From an uncultured Bacilli bacterium (GTDB lineage: Bacteria; Bacillota_I; Bacilli_A; RF39; UBA660), in NCBI GenBank assembly GCA_944332375.1, contig CALVJU010000010.1, positions 1 to 25,979 of the forward strand: a stretch of DNA of 25,979 bases, read 5' to 3'. Below are positions 13,725 through 20,877 of this stretch, piece by piece. A program made the position numbers and the translations under genes. The notes below the pieces were generated by a model, which had not been told where the DNA came from, ran no database searches, and saw only the letters and a list, made by a program, of their open reading frames with translations. Numbering within the stretch: the stretch's first letter is position 1; every line of letters begins with the position of its first letter.

Positions 13725-16546
13725 TGATGTATGAGGCAAATAAAATAGAAAAAAAATGGCAAAAGTATTGGGATGAACATGAGACTTTTAAAACAGATGT
13801 TTGGGATTTTTCTAAACCGAAGTTTTATTGCTTGGATATGTTTCCATATCCATCAGGACAAGGGCTTCATGTTGGACATCCAGAAGGATATACCGCAACG
13901 GATATTGTATCTCGTTATAAACGTATGAGAGGGTTTAATGTACTTCATCCAATGGGATGGGATGCATTTGGACTTCCCGCAGAACAATATGCGATTAATA
14001 CGGGAAATCATCCCGCTGGATTTACAGAAAATAATATTCAGACATTTAAACGTCAATTAAAGATGTTGGGATTTTCTTATGATTGGAGTAAAGAAGTATC
14101 TACCGCTGATCCTAAATTTTATAAATGGACACAATGGATTTTTAAACAATTATATGAAGATGGATATGCGAAATGTGTAGATATGCCAGTAAATTGGTGT
14201 GAGGAATTAGGAACTGTACTTGCTAATGATGAAGTGATTGATGGAAAGAGTGAACGTGGAGGATATCCAGTCATTCGTAAGAATATGAGACAATGGGTCT
14301 TAACGATTCCAAAATATGCGGAAAAATTATTAGAGGGATTAGAGAAGATTGATTGGCCTGAATCAACGAAAGAGATGCAGAAGAACTGGATTGGAAAATC
14401 AGTTGGAGCTCATGTTGATTTTAAAATTGCAGGAACAGATCTTACTTTTACAGTCTTTACAACAAGACCAGATACGTTGTTTGGAGCAACTTATTGTGTG
14501 ATGGCGCCAGAACATGAGTATGTCGATCGTATTACAACAGACGAACAAAAAGAACAAGTAAATGCCTATAAGTTAGAATGTGCGAAAAAATCTGACTTAG
14601 AGAGAACAGAATTAAATAAAGAAAAAACAGGTGTATTTACTGGTGCTTATGCGATCAATCCAGTGAATGGAAAAGAAATTCCAATTTGGATTAGTGATTA
14701 TGTATTAGCTGGTTATGGTACAGGGGCAATTATGGCAGTTCCTGCGCATGATACGAGAGATTATGAATTTGCGAAAAAGTTTGATATTCCAATTATTCAA
14801 GTGCTTGAAGAAGTAACTGGTACTCCTCATGAAGGTGAAACTAAGAAAAATTCGATTGTAGCAATTTTATATGATGAGGAAAATGACAAATATTTGACAG
14901 TTCATTGGCATGAAATGGGAGGCCGTTTGTTTATTGGAGGTACCATGAAAGAAGGAGAAACTCCTTTAGATTGTGCGACAAGAGAAATAAAAGAAGAAAC
15001 TGGATATAAAGATATTGAATTTGTTCATGAACTTCCAAAGATCAATCATCATTATTATGCATATAATAAAGATAAGTATTTCAACATTGAATCAACTGGT
15101 TTCTTATTTAAGTTAGTAAGCAATGTGCAAGAGGAACAAAATTTGGATGATGATGAAAAATTTGATTTGGAATGGGTAGATAAAGATACCATTATGGCTG
15201 AAGTGAATGATGGACTTCATAAGAAAACGTTTGAGTATGCCCTTGCTCCTGGAGCTATGGAAGGGGATGGAATTCATATTCATTCTGAATTCTTAGATGG
15301 ACTTGGTAAACAAGAAGCCATTGATCAAATGATTGCTTGGTTAGAAGAACATCATGTTGGTAAAAAACAAATTAATTATCACCTTCGTGATTGGATCTTT
15401 GCTCGTCAAAGATATTGGGGAGAACCAATTCCAATTGTTCACTTTGAAGATGGTAGTATGAAAGCAATTGATGATTCTGAACTACCACTTGTTCTTCCGG
15501 AATTAGAAGATTATCGCCCAAGTAAAAATGGAGATTCTCCACTTGAGAAAGCAACGGATTGGGTACATGTAACAGTCGATGGTAAGAAAGCGAAAAGAGA
15601 AACATCAACGATGCCAGGAAGTGCTGGATCTAGTTGGTATTTCTTAAGATATATTGATCCAAATAATGATCATGAGATTGCTGATAAGAAATTACTAGAA
15701 CACTGGTTACCAGTTGATTTATATGTAGGTGGTCCAGAACATGCGGTAGGACATTTACTTTATTCTAGATTCTGGAATCATTATCTATATGATAAAGGAA
15801 TTGTTCCAGTAGAAGAACCATTCCAAACATTACGTCATCAGGGAATGATTTTAGGATCGAATGGGGAAAAGATGAGTAAGTCTCGTGGTAATGTCATTAA
15901 TCCTGATGATATTGTCAAAGAATATGGAGCAGATACTCTTCGTGTTTATGAGATGTTTATGGGACCATTGGAAGCAAGTAAACCATGGGATACAAAAGGT
16001 GTAGAAGGAGCCAGAAGATTCTTAGACCGTGTGTATCGTTACTTTATGGAAGAACATCGTATTCGTGAAGAAGAAAATAAGAACGTAGAGAAAATTTATC
16101 ACGCTACTGTGAAGAAAGTGACAAATGATTATGAGACATTAAACTTTAATACAGCGATTAGTCAAATGATGATTTTTGTCAATGCTTTGTATAAAGAGGA
16201 ATTTATTCCAAAGGAATATGCGGAAGGATTTATAAAGTTATTAAGTCCCGTTGCTCCTCATATTGCGGAAGAGATTTGGCATGAGGCATTAGGACATGAG
16301 AATACGATTACTTATGAGGCTTGGCCAACATATGAGGAAAGTAAATTAGTAGAAGATACTTATACGATGGTAGTACAAGTCAATGGTAAAGTAAGAGGAA
16401 AGATAGAAGTGAATACCAATGCTTCTAAAGAAGAGATGGAAACGCTTGCGAAAGAGATTGAGAATGTCAAGAAAAATATTGAGGGTAAAGAGATTGTAAA
16501 AGTGATTACGATTCCTGCGAAATTAGTGAATATTGTAGTAAAATAG
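13724..16546 (+). CDS. leuS: Leucyl-tRNA synthetase with inserted Nudix domain
   Basis: This 940-residue class I synthetase charges tRNA-Leu. The bacterial core is complete: HVGH (49-52, the HIGH motif), editing domain CP1 with TTRPDTLFG (246-254) and GTGAIMAVPAHDTRDYEFA (333-350; D346 the likely editing Asp), YHLRDWIFARQRYWGEPIP, the KMSKS loop (GEKMSKSRGN), the anticodon domain and the C-terminal LNGKV-like tail (VQVNGKVRGKIEV). Between IIQVLE and AMEGDGIHIHSEFLDGL, at the end of CP1, sits an extra block of about 140 residues (about 371-509). It contains a perfect Nudix box: G406-x5-E412-x7-REIKEETGY (420-428). Without it the protein would be about 800 residues, the usual size. It is under T-box control, and ATG at 13727 is an equally good start. 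Confidence 0.97.
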   Translation: MMYEANKIEKKWQKYWDEHETFKTDVWDFSKPKFYCLDMFPYPSGQGLHVGHPEGYTATDIVSRYKRMRGFNVLHPMGWDAFGLPAEQYAINTGNHPAGFTENNIQTFKRQLKMLGFSYDWSKEVSTADPKFYKWTQWIFKQLYEDGYAKCVDMPVNWCEELGTVLANDEVIDGKSERGGYPVIRKNMRQWVLTIPKYAEKLLEGLEKIDWPESTKEMQKNWIGKSVGAHVDFKIAGTDLTFTVFTTRPDTLFGATYCVMAPEHEYVDRITTDEQKEQVNAYKLECAKKSDLERTELNKEKTGVFTGAYAINPVNGKEIPIWISDYVLAGYGTGAIMAVPAHDTRDYEFAKKFDIPIIQVLEEVTGTPHEGETKKNSIVAILYDEENDKYLTVHWHEMGGRLFIGGTMKEGETPLDCATREIKEETGYKDIEFVHELPKINHHYYAYNKDKYFNIESTGFLFKLVSNVQEEQNLDDDEKFDLEWVDKDTIMAEVNDGLHKKTFEYALAPGAMEGDGIHIHSEFLDGLGKQEAIDQMIAWLEEHHVGKKQINYHLRDWIFARQRYWGEPIPIVHFEDGSMKAIDDSELPLVLPELEDYRPSKNGDSPLEKATDWVHVTVDGKKAKRETSTMPGSAGSSWYFLRYIDPNNDHEIADKKLLEHWLPVDLYVGGPEHAVGHLLYSRFWNHYLYDKGIVPVEEPFQTLRHQGMILGSNGEKMSKSRGNVINPDDIVKEYGADTLRVYEMFMGPLEASKPWDTKGVEGARRFLDRVYRYFMEEHRIREEENKNVEKIYHATVKKVTNDYETLNFNTAISQMMIFVNALYKEEFIPKEYAEGFIKLLSPVAPHIAEEIWHEALGHENTITYEAWPTYEESKLVEDTYTMVVQVNGKVRGKIEVNTNASKEEMETLAKEIENVKKNIEGKEIVKVITIPAKLVNIVVK
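14834..15250 (+). other. Nudix hydrolase domain embedded in LeuRS
   Basis: In frame within leuS. The Nudix box GTMKEGETPLDCA plus TREIKEETGY maps to 14939-15007 and matches Gx5Ex7REUxEExGU with every metal-binding Glu present. A beta strand before it (SIVAILYDEEND) and strands after it (STGFLFKLVSN, FDLEWVDKDTI) complete the fold. Base composition is like the flanking leuS sequence, with no sign of frame disruption. Confidence 0.93.
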
Positions 16547-16577
16547 AAAGTATATGTCTCTAGGGCATATGCTTTTT
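16547..16577 (+). terminator. Terminator of leuS
   Basis: AAAGTATATGTC (16547-16558) pairs with GGCATATGCTTT (16564-16575) around TCTAG, with two G-T pairs, followed by T's. Confidence 0.85.
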
Positions 16578-16599
16578 ATATGGAAGAAAGGGTGGTAAT

Positions 16600-17394
16600 G
16601 TGAGTCAAAAAGCAATTCAATTAAGTGAAAGATTTTTTCAAGCGAGTTTAGAGAAAGATGCAGCGTTTTATCGGGAAACGGGCAATGTGATTTCTCTTTT
16701 GAATACAGTGTTAGAGGCACTTACGGAAAGTATTCCCAATATTGGAGTGAGTATTGCTGTCAAGCACGATTTGGAATGTTATTTTTTTATTAATGGAAAA
16801 CAAAAAGAAACGTTAGAGATCAAACAAATGAGATCAGATAATGAGATGATTCCGATTTCTTTTGAATTAAAAGACCAAGAAAATCGTTTTTATATTAGTG
16901 ATGAGAAACTATTGTTAGAAGTGACGAGTGGTATTTGGTTAAGAAAGATTTACTATGAAGCAAAGACACCAGGACAACTGGTGATTCGAGATTTTCAGAT
17001 GGATGGGAAAAAAGAAGAGAAGAAAGAGGAGATTATTTCTCAGTTTGATGAATCTGGAATTGAACAACAGCGTATTCACGAGATTTATCGTGGACAGGGG
17101 AAAGGGATTATCGCAAGATTTCAGGAACGAAAAAAGCCCATTGCGACGTTAAGGGAATGGTATCGTGAACCGGAAAGGCAATCAGAAGTAGTAGTAACAG
17201 TTTGTGATATTTATAAATATGGGAAGAAAAGAAGAGTAGATCATGTGATGTCTGGAACGTATTTTATTTCCGGTGATGATATTTATTTGTTAAATCATGA
17301 TGGCTTGGGATATCATCAAATGGTAGATTTAGAAAAGTATCTTGATTCTTCCAATTATTTGATGGAAGAAGAACAACCACATCATAAAAGATAG
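16600..17394 (+). CDS. Hypothetical cytosolic protein, unknown family
   Basis: This 264-residue protein has no signal peptide or membrane segment. It is strongly charged, with a Lys/Glu-rich linker (GKKEEKKEE) around residues 137-145. The N-terminal part (1-135) looks alpha then beta (LNTVLEALTESIPNIGVSIAV). The C-terminal part has basic IYRGQGKGIIARFQERKK and a beta-rich end (VVVTVCDIYKYGKKRR; GTYFISGDDIYLLNHDG). I do not recognise it. The GTG start has GGGTGG upstream. It follows the leuS terminator closely and no separate promoter is clear, so leuS read-through may serve it. It ends inside its own terminator. Confidence 0.7.
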   Translation: MSQKAIQLSERFFQASLEKDAAFYRETGNVISLLNTVLEALTESIPNIGVSIAVKHDLECYFFINGKQKETLEIKQMRSDNEMIPISFELKDQENRFYISDEKLLLEVTSGIWLRKIYYEAKTPGQLVIRDFQMDGKKEEKKEEIISQFDESGIEQQRIHEIYRGQGKGIIARFQERKKPIATLREWYREPERQSEVVVTVCDIYKYGKKRRVDHVMSGTYFISGDDIYLLNHDGLGYHQMVDLEKYLDSSNYLMEEEQPHHKR

Positions 17395-17410
17395 GATTGT
17401 TCTTTTTTTT
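17371..17410 (+). terminator. Terminator overlapping the end of the 16600 gene
   Basis: GAACAACC (17371-17378) pairs with GGATTGTTC (17394-17402), with one bulged A, followed by a long T run. The last codons and stop lie in the loop. Confidence 0.7.
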
Positions 17411-17449
17411 GTTTGCTAAATGTGATAAAATAAAAATAGAGAATAGGAC

Positions 17450-17480
17450 TTGACTTTCCAGTTGACTGGAATGTTATAGT
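17450..17480 (+). promoter_or_regulatory. MerR-type promoter with palindromic operator in a 19-bp spacer
   Basis: TTGACT (17450-17455) and TATAGT (17475-17480) are 19 bp apart, the over-long spacing typical of promoters that MerR proteins activate by DNA distortion. The spacer contains the perfect palindrome TTCCAGTTGACTGGAA (17456-17471). The next gene encodes a MerR protein, so autoregulation is very likely. Confidence 0.88.
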
Positions 17481-17507
17481 GGGAATGGAAAGGGGAAGAG
17501 AGCCATT

Positions 17508-17867
17508 GTGATGTATCGGATTGGCGAGTTTTCAAAAATGGTGGATTTACCAGTTAGAACACTCAGATATTATGATGATTATGGTCTTTTAAAGCCATCA
17601 AAAATAGATCCGTTTACGAATTATCGATATTACAGCGAGGAAGATATGGAAGAAGTAAAAAAAATTCAACAGTTAAAAGAATTGGATTTTACTTTAGGAG
17701 AAATTATTGAGTATAAAGATCACTTAGATGATTATATTCTCAGTAAAAAGAAAGAAGAATTACAGTATCGTATTTGTTTATTGCAACTGAAGTTAGAACA
17801 ACTTGAGTTATTAAAACAAAAATTAAAAGAAAAAGAAAAGAGGATGAAGTATGAAAAAAGAGTTTGA
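17508..17867 (+). CDS. MerR-family transcriptional regulator, short form
   Basis: This 119-residue regulator has the MerR winged helix-turn-helix: YRIGEFSKMVDLPVRTLRYYDDYGLLKP, seen as IGEFSKMVDLPVRTLRYYDD at about residues 4-23, then the wing NYRYYSEEDMEEVKKIQQL. A leucine-rich dimerisation coiled coil fills the C-terminus (about 80-115). There is no GyrI-like or Cys-containing effector domain, so the signal sensed is unknown. GTG (17508) or ATG (17511) could be the start; homology favours the second. Its last 17 bp overlap the next gene, so the two proteins are translated together. The palindrome in the 19-bp promoter spacer is its likely operator. Confidence 0.9.
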   Translation: MMYRIGEFSKMVDLPVRTLRYYDDYGLLKPSKIDPFTNYRYYSEEDMEEVKKIQQLKELDFTLGEIIEYKDHLDDYILSKKKEELQYRICLLQLKLEQLELLKQKLKEKEKRMKYEKRV

Positions 17868-19116
17868 AGAGAAAATAAAAAATAGTAAGAAAAATTTATT
17901 TGTTTATGGAGATATGGCATCTGGTAAAACGAAGCATGTGATGTTTCCTATTGTCGATATGTTGATTCGTGAACATCAAAATCTATTTTTGTTGGATACG
18001 AAAGGAGAGTATATTTCTGAATTTTATGAGAAATTGAAATCCGAAGGATATGAGATCAAGATTTTAGAACTTGCTGATTGGCGTTATTCTACAGTGCATA
18101 AGTTTTCCCTTTTTCAACAGGGTTCTAGACGTTCTGTTTTAGACCAGTTATTTTTTAAAGTTTCTCAAAGAGATGAAGAATTGGGAGAAAAAGTAAAACT
18201 CGTGTTTGAGTATATTTGCGATTGTTTTTGGGAGAATCAACGTGCAAAAGAAGAGAAAGGGTTCCAAGCAAATGATTTGGGTTCAGAGACGATTTATCAA
18301 TGTTTTTTAGATCCGAAAAAGATTAGACAGTTGTTAGAAAAAGAGTCTCCTCTTTGGTTGAGTACGTATTATGATTCTCATCGTCTTTTGTTGAAAGAGG
18401 AAGAGATTGAAAAAATATGTTATACCATTTGTGAGGAGTTGAGAGAGTATCATCAAGTTATGAGGGTAGTAGATCCTCGTCATGAGATGAATATCGAAGA
18501 ATTATATGAAACACCTACTGTGATCTTTTGTCGTTGTGATGGGGTTGATCATGCGATCAACCATATCGCAAATGTTCTAATTCAATATGTTTATGATTCT
18601 GTTAGGGAGATGAGAAAGAAACACTGTCATTTTGTGTTAGATGATTTCTTATGTCTTGATGAGCTTGTACATTTGAATGATATGTTAAGAAATGCTTTAG
18701 ATTGTGATATGCGTTTTTATATTGCTTCTCAATCTATTGAAGAAGTAAGACACCTTTATCACGATAGTTTCTTTCGAGCTTGTGATCAAGTAAAAGTGGG
18801 ACGACAATTAGAATGGAGTTCTTTAGAAGAAACAATGACATTTGAAAAAGAAGAGTATGTTCCTGTACAAAGAGTAGAAAATAAAAGTGTTTATCAAATA
18901 GAAAATGATATGGTAAAAGAGATAGATGAGATTCCTTGTGATCCGAATGATCCGGAAATAGATGAGATCAGAAAATATGTGAGAGGGATCAATCAAAAGT
19001 TAGAATATATGAAAAATGATACGAAGAAAACGAAGTATGAAGAAACAGAAGAGACATTAAAGAGTTTAGAAGAAAGGATACAGAAAAGAATCAAAGAGTT
19101 AGAGAATATTCAGTAA
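17851..19116 (+). CDS. Soluble VirD4/TraG-like ATPase (type IV coupling protein family)
   Basis: This 421-residue P-loop ATPase has Walker A GDMASGKT (20-27), LLDTKGEY (47-54, the DPKGE motif of VirD4/TraG proteins), Walker B HFVLDDF (260-266) and ASQS (292-295). The last matches the QS motif before the coupling-protein C-terminal strand. It has no N-terminal membrane helices, unlike true VirD4, and it lacks most of the all-alpha domain, although an internal helical insert (about 105-215) is present. The Glu/Lys-rich C-terminus (360-421) is probably coiled coil. No relaxase, T4SS or integrase gene is near, so it is not part of a visible conjugative element. AGAGG (17839-17843) sets the start inside the merR end. 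DNA or protein translocation is the family role; the function here is unknown. Confidence 0.82.
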   Translation: MKKEFEEKIKNSKKNLFVYGDMASGKTKHVMFPIVDMLIREHQNLFLLDTKGEYISEFYEKLKSEGYEIKILELADWRYSTVHKFSLFQQGSRRSVLDQLFFKVSQRDEELGEKVKLVFEYICDCFWENQRAKEEKGFQANDLGSETIYQCFLDPKKIRQLLEKESPLWLSTYYDSHRLLLKEEEIEKICYTICEELREYHQVMRVVDPRHEMNIEELYETPTVIFCRCDGVDHAINHIANVLIQYVYDSVREMRKKHCHFVLDDFLCLDELVHLNDMLRNALDCDMRFYIASQSIEEVRHLYHDSFFRACDQVKVGRQLEWSSLEETMTFEKEEYVPVQRVENKSVYQIENDMVKEIDEIPCDPNDPEIDEIRKYVRGINQKLEYMKNDTKKTKYEETEETLKSLEERIQKRIKELENIQ

Positions 19117-19129
19117 TTGGAATGAGTGA

Positions 19130-19158
19130 TTGTTTATTTTGTGAAAATTAGATATAAT
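19130..19158 (+). promoter_or_regulatory. Sigma-A promoter of rnhB
   Basis: TTGTTT (19130-19135), 17 bp, TATAAT (19153-19158). It lies inside the longest open frame (from 19126), so the true start is ATG 19177. Confidence 0.75.
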
Positions 19159-19176
19159 ATGTTTGAGGTAAGTAGA

Positions 19177-19806
19177 ATGGAAACAGATTTATATCAATAT
19201 GAACATGATTTATGGAAACAAGGAAAGAATTATGTAGGAGGTACGGATGAAGTGGGGAGAGGGCCTTTGATTGGACCTGTTGTGACTGCTTGTGTGGTAC
19301 TTCCTCATGATTTTTCTTTACCGGGATTAACGGATTCTAAAAAGTTATCAGAAAAGAAAAGAGAACAGTACTATGATTATATTTTAGAGCATGCGATTGC
19401 GGTAGAAATTGGGATGGATTCTCCGGAGAGGATTGATGAGATTAATATTTATCAAGCTTCTAAGGAGGCCATGGAGAAGGCAATTGAAAAGGTTAGGAAG
19501 AAGGTTCCTTTGGATGTGGTGTTGACGGATGCGATGCCAATGGAGTTAGATATTCCAGTGATTCCGATTGTTAAGGGGGATGCGAAGAGTATTACGATTG
19601 CTGCTGCGAGTGTGGTGGCGAAAGTGACAAGGGATCGGATGATGATAGAGTTAGATCAGAAGTATCCTCTGTATGGGTTTAAGAATCACAAGGGATATCC
19701 TACTAAGAAGCATTTAGAAGCGATAAAAACGTATGGGTTGATTGATGGGTACCGTAAGACTTATGGACCGGTAAAAGAGCTATTAGGAGGCAAAAAAGAT
19801 GAATGA
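19177..19806 (+). CDS. rnhB: Ribonuclease HII
   Basis: This 209-residue enzyme cuts the RNA strand of RNA-DNA hybrids and single ribonucleotides in DNA. Motifs: GTDEVGRGPLIGPVV (Asp24 and Glu25 of the DEDD site), LTDSKKLSEKKRE, a TDAMPMEL Asp, and KGDAKSITIAAASVVAKVTRD with the following Asp, then HKGYPTKKHLEAIKTYG and RKTYGPV. The length is normal for bacterial RnhB. GAGG (19165-19168) lies 8 nt before ATG 19177; the upstream in-frame start at 19126 would lie in the promoter. The downstream small gene overlaps its end by 8 bp, implying one operon through the MBL gene. Confidence 0.95.
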   Translation: METDLYQYEHDLWKQGKNYVGGTDEVGRGPLIGPVVTACVVLPHDFSLPGLTDSKKLSEKKREQYYDYILEHAIAVEIGMDSPERIDEINIYQASKEAMEKAIEKVRKKVPLDVVLTDAMPMELDIPVIPIVKGDAKSITIAAASVVAKVTRDRMMIELDQKYPLYGFKNHKGYPTKKHLEAIKTYGLIDGYRKTYGPVKELLGGKKDE

Positions 19807-20029
19807 GAGTTTATGGAAAAAAGATTATATGGGAAGAAGAGATCCGAAAGAGATTCGTGAGGAAAGGGCACTGAAAACATATCATCAGAGTTTAGAACGG
19901 ATGAAGAAACCAGAACAACCAAATGTAAAACCTAACATTCCAACACATCAAGAAGAATTGAAAAGACGTCAAGAAAATTTGGATGCGTTAAAACGAAATC
20001 CATTTTCTAGAAATCCTTTTCAAAGATGA
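19799..20029 (+). CDS. Small basic hypothetical protein
   Basis: This 76-residue protein is hydrophilic and rich in Arg, Lys, Glu and Pro, with no hydrophobic core, so it is probably extended or helical (KEIREERALKTYHQSLERM; QEELKRRQENLDALKR). The end NPFSRNPFQR contains a repeated N-P-F. I recognise no family. It overlaps rnhB by 8 bp and the MBL gene by 4 bp (ATGA), which strongly supports translation. It might be a nucleic-acid or protein binding partner; that is unproven. Confidence 0.7.
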   Translation: MNESLWKKDYMGRRDPKEIREERALKTYHQSLERMKKPEQPNVKPNIPTHQEELKRRQENLDALKRNPFSRNPFQR

Positions 20030-20550
20030 ATATTAATATGATTGAAACAGGAATGTTAGGGGAAAATTGTTATGTGTTGATGAAAGATGGACAGGCTCTT
20101 GTGATTGATCCAGGGGATGATTTTCCTAAGATTCAGAGTGCTTATCAAGGGAAAAAAGTATTAGGAATTCTCATTACACATCATCATTTTGACCATGTAG
20201 GAGCACTAGAACAAGTAAAAAAAGATACGAATGCGAAAGTGTTTGAGTATGAGAATCTAGAAGAAAAACAGTATCAAATGGGACCATTTACTTTTGAAGT
20301 AGTATTTACGAAAGGCCATTCGAAAGATTCTGTGACATATTATTTTAAAGAGTACGATTGTATGTTTGTCGGAGATTTTCTCTTTCAAAATAGTATTGGT
20401 AGAATGGATTTAGAGGGTGGTAGTGAAAGTGATATGAGAAAAAGTTTGGAATTGATTAAAAAATTTCCACAAGATACGATTCTCTATCCAGGACATGGAC
20501 CGATGACGACGTTAAAGCAAGAACGAAAATATAATCCGTTTCTTCAATAA
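20026..20550 (+). CDS. MBL-fold metallo-hydrolase (glyoxalase II-like)
   Basis: This 174-residue protein has the metallo-beta-lactamase signature THHHFDHVGA (His52, His54, Asp56, His57). Further metal ligands follow in KGHSKDS (His), GDFLF (Asp) and YPGHGP (His), and the C-terminus ends as in the YqgX/short glyoxalase-II group (KYNPFLQ). The length fits the short hydrolase form lacking the glutathione-binding domain. The substrate is not defined; a thioester or hydroxyacyl-thiol hydrolase is likely. The ATGA overlap with the preceding gene puts it in the rnhB operon. A bidirectional terminator follows. Confidence 0.88.
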   Translation: MNINMIETGMLGENCYVLMKDGQALVIDPGDDFPKIQSAYQGKKVLGILITHHHFDHVGALEQVKKDTNAKVFEYENLEEKQYQMGPFTFEVVFTKGHSKDSVTYYFKEYDCMFVGDFLFQNSIGRMDLEGGSESDMRKSLELIKKFPQDTILYPGHGPMTTLKQERKYNPFLQ

Positions 20551-20561
20551 AGAATAGAAAA

Positions 20562-20591
20562 AGAAGCAAGTTACTGATTTGCTTCTCTTTT
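20562..20591. terminator. Bidirectional terminator, MBL gene and DUF1540 gene
   Basis: AGAAGCAA (20562-20569) pairs with TTGCTTCT (20579-20586). T-rich sequence follows on both strands, and the hairpin overlaps the stop of the minus-strand gene. Confidence 0.75.
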
Positions 20592-20735
20592 CTTATAGTC
20601 ATTACACATCGTTGCTTCTTTTTCTTTTTCCTCGTTGCAATGACATACTTTAATTTCTTCTTTCTTGCATTCATTTTCTTCACGATTACAATAATGACAG
20701 TCGTGGACATCGCAACGAATTTTTTGTTTTGCCAT
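20571..20735 (-). CDS. DUF1540-like small Cys-rich protein
   Basis: This 54-residue protein starts at ATG 20735 with AGAGGTG 5 nt upstream and stops at TAA. It has seven Cys residues (8, 13, 16, 23, 31, 33, 44) in the layout CDVHDCHYC, ENEC and EIKVCHC. This matches the DUF1540 family, small metal-binding-like proteins common in spore-forming Firmicutes. It is too short for a standard ORF cut-off and easy to miss. The function is unknown; a metal site or disulfide-linked structure is inferred. A SigG-like promoter lies upstream. Confidence 0.85.
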   Translation of the reverse strand: MAKQKIRCDVHDCHYCNREENECKKEEIKVCHCNEEKEKEATMCNDYKKREANQ

Positions 20736-20751
20736 AAATTCACCTCTTTTT

Positions 20752-20780
20752 TAGTATGTTCGAAAATAAATTTGTTATTC
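20752..20780 (-). promoter_or_regulatory. Possible SigG-type forespore promoter
   Basis: On the minus strand, GAATA (20780-20776), 17 bp, CATACTA (20758-20752) fits the forespore SigG pattern. The start site would fall right at the RBS, which leaves a very short leader, and a weak sigma-A match also exists, so this is tentative. Confidence 0.35.
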
Positions 20781-20825
20781 TAAAAGGAATCTTGAAAAAA
20801 TAGAAATATAATAAGAATAGAGAAG

Positions 20826-20854
20826 TTGACAAATATTCTGGTATTTGATATAAC
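20826..20854 (+). promoter_or_regulatory. Sigma-A promoter of topA
   Basis: TTGACA (20826-20831), 17 bp, TATAAC (20849-20854). Confidence 0.85.
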
Positions 20855-20877
20855 TTTGATTTAGAAAAGGTGATTAG

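Noticed and set aside
13724..16546. LeuRS-Nudix as an accidental fusion of two genes
   Set aside because: LeuRS motifs resume in frame on both sides of the insert, with no internal stop, start or frameshift signature.
17851..19116. Conjugative or integrative element around the VirD4-like gene
   Set aside because: No relaxase, integrase, T4SS gene, direct-repeat att site or composition shift was seen nearby.
19126..19176. GTG start extending rnhB
   Set aside because: The promoter lies inside the extension and RnhB homology starts after 19177.
20456..20743. 95-codon minus-strand open frame (Lys-rich)
   Set aside because: It overlaps the real DUF1540-like gene in another frame, runs into the MBL gene, has low-complexity Lys content and has no RBS. 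The 54-codon frame has the RBS and the Cys pattern.
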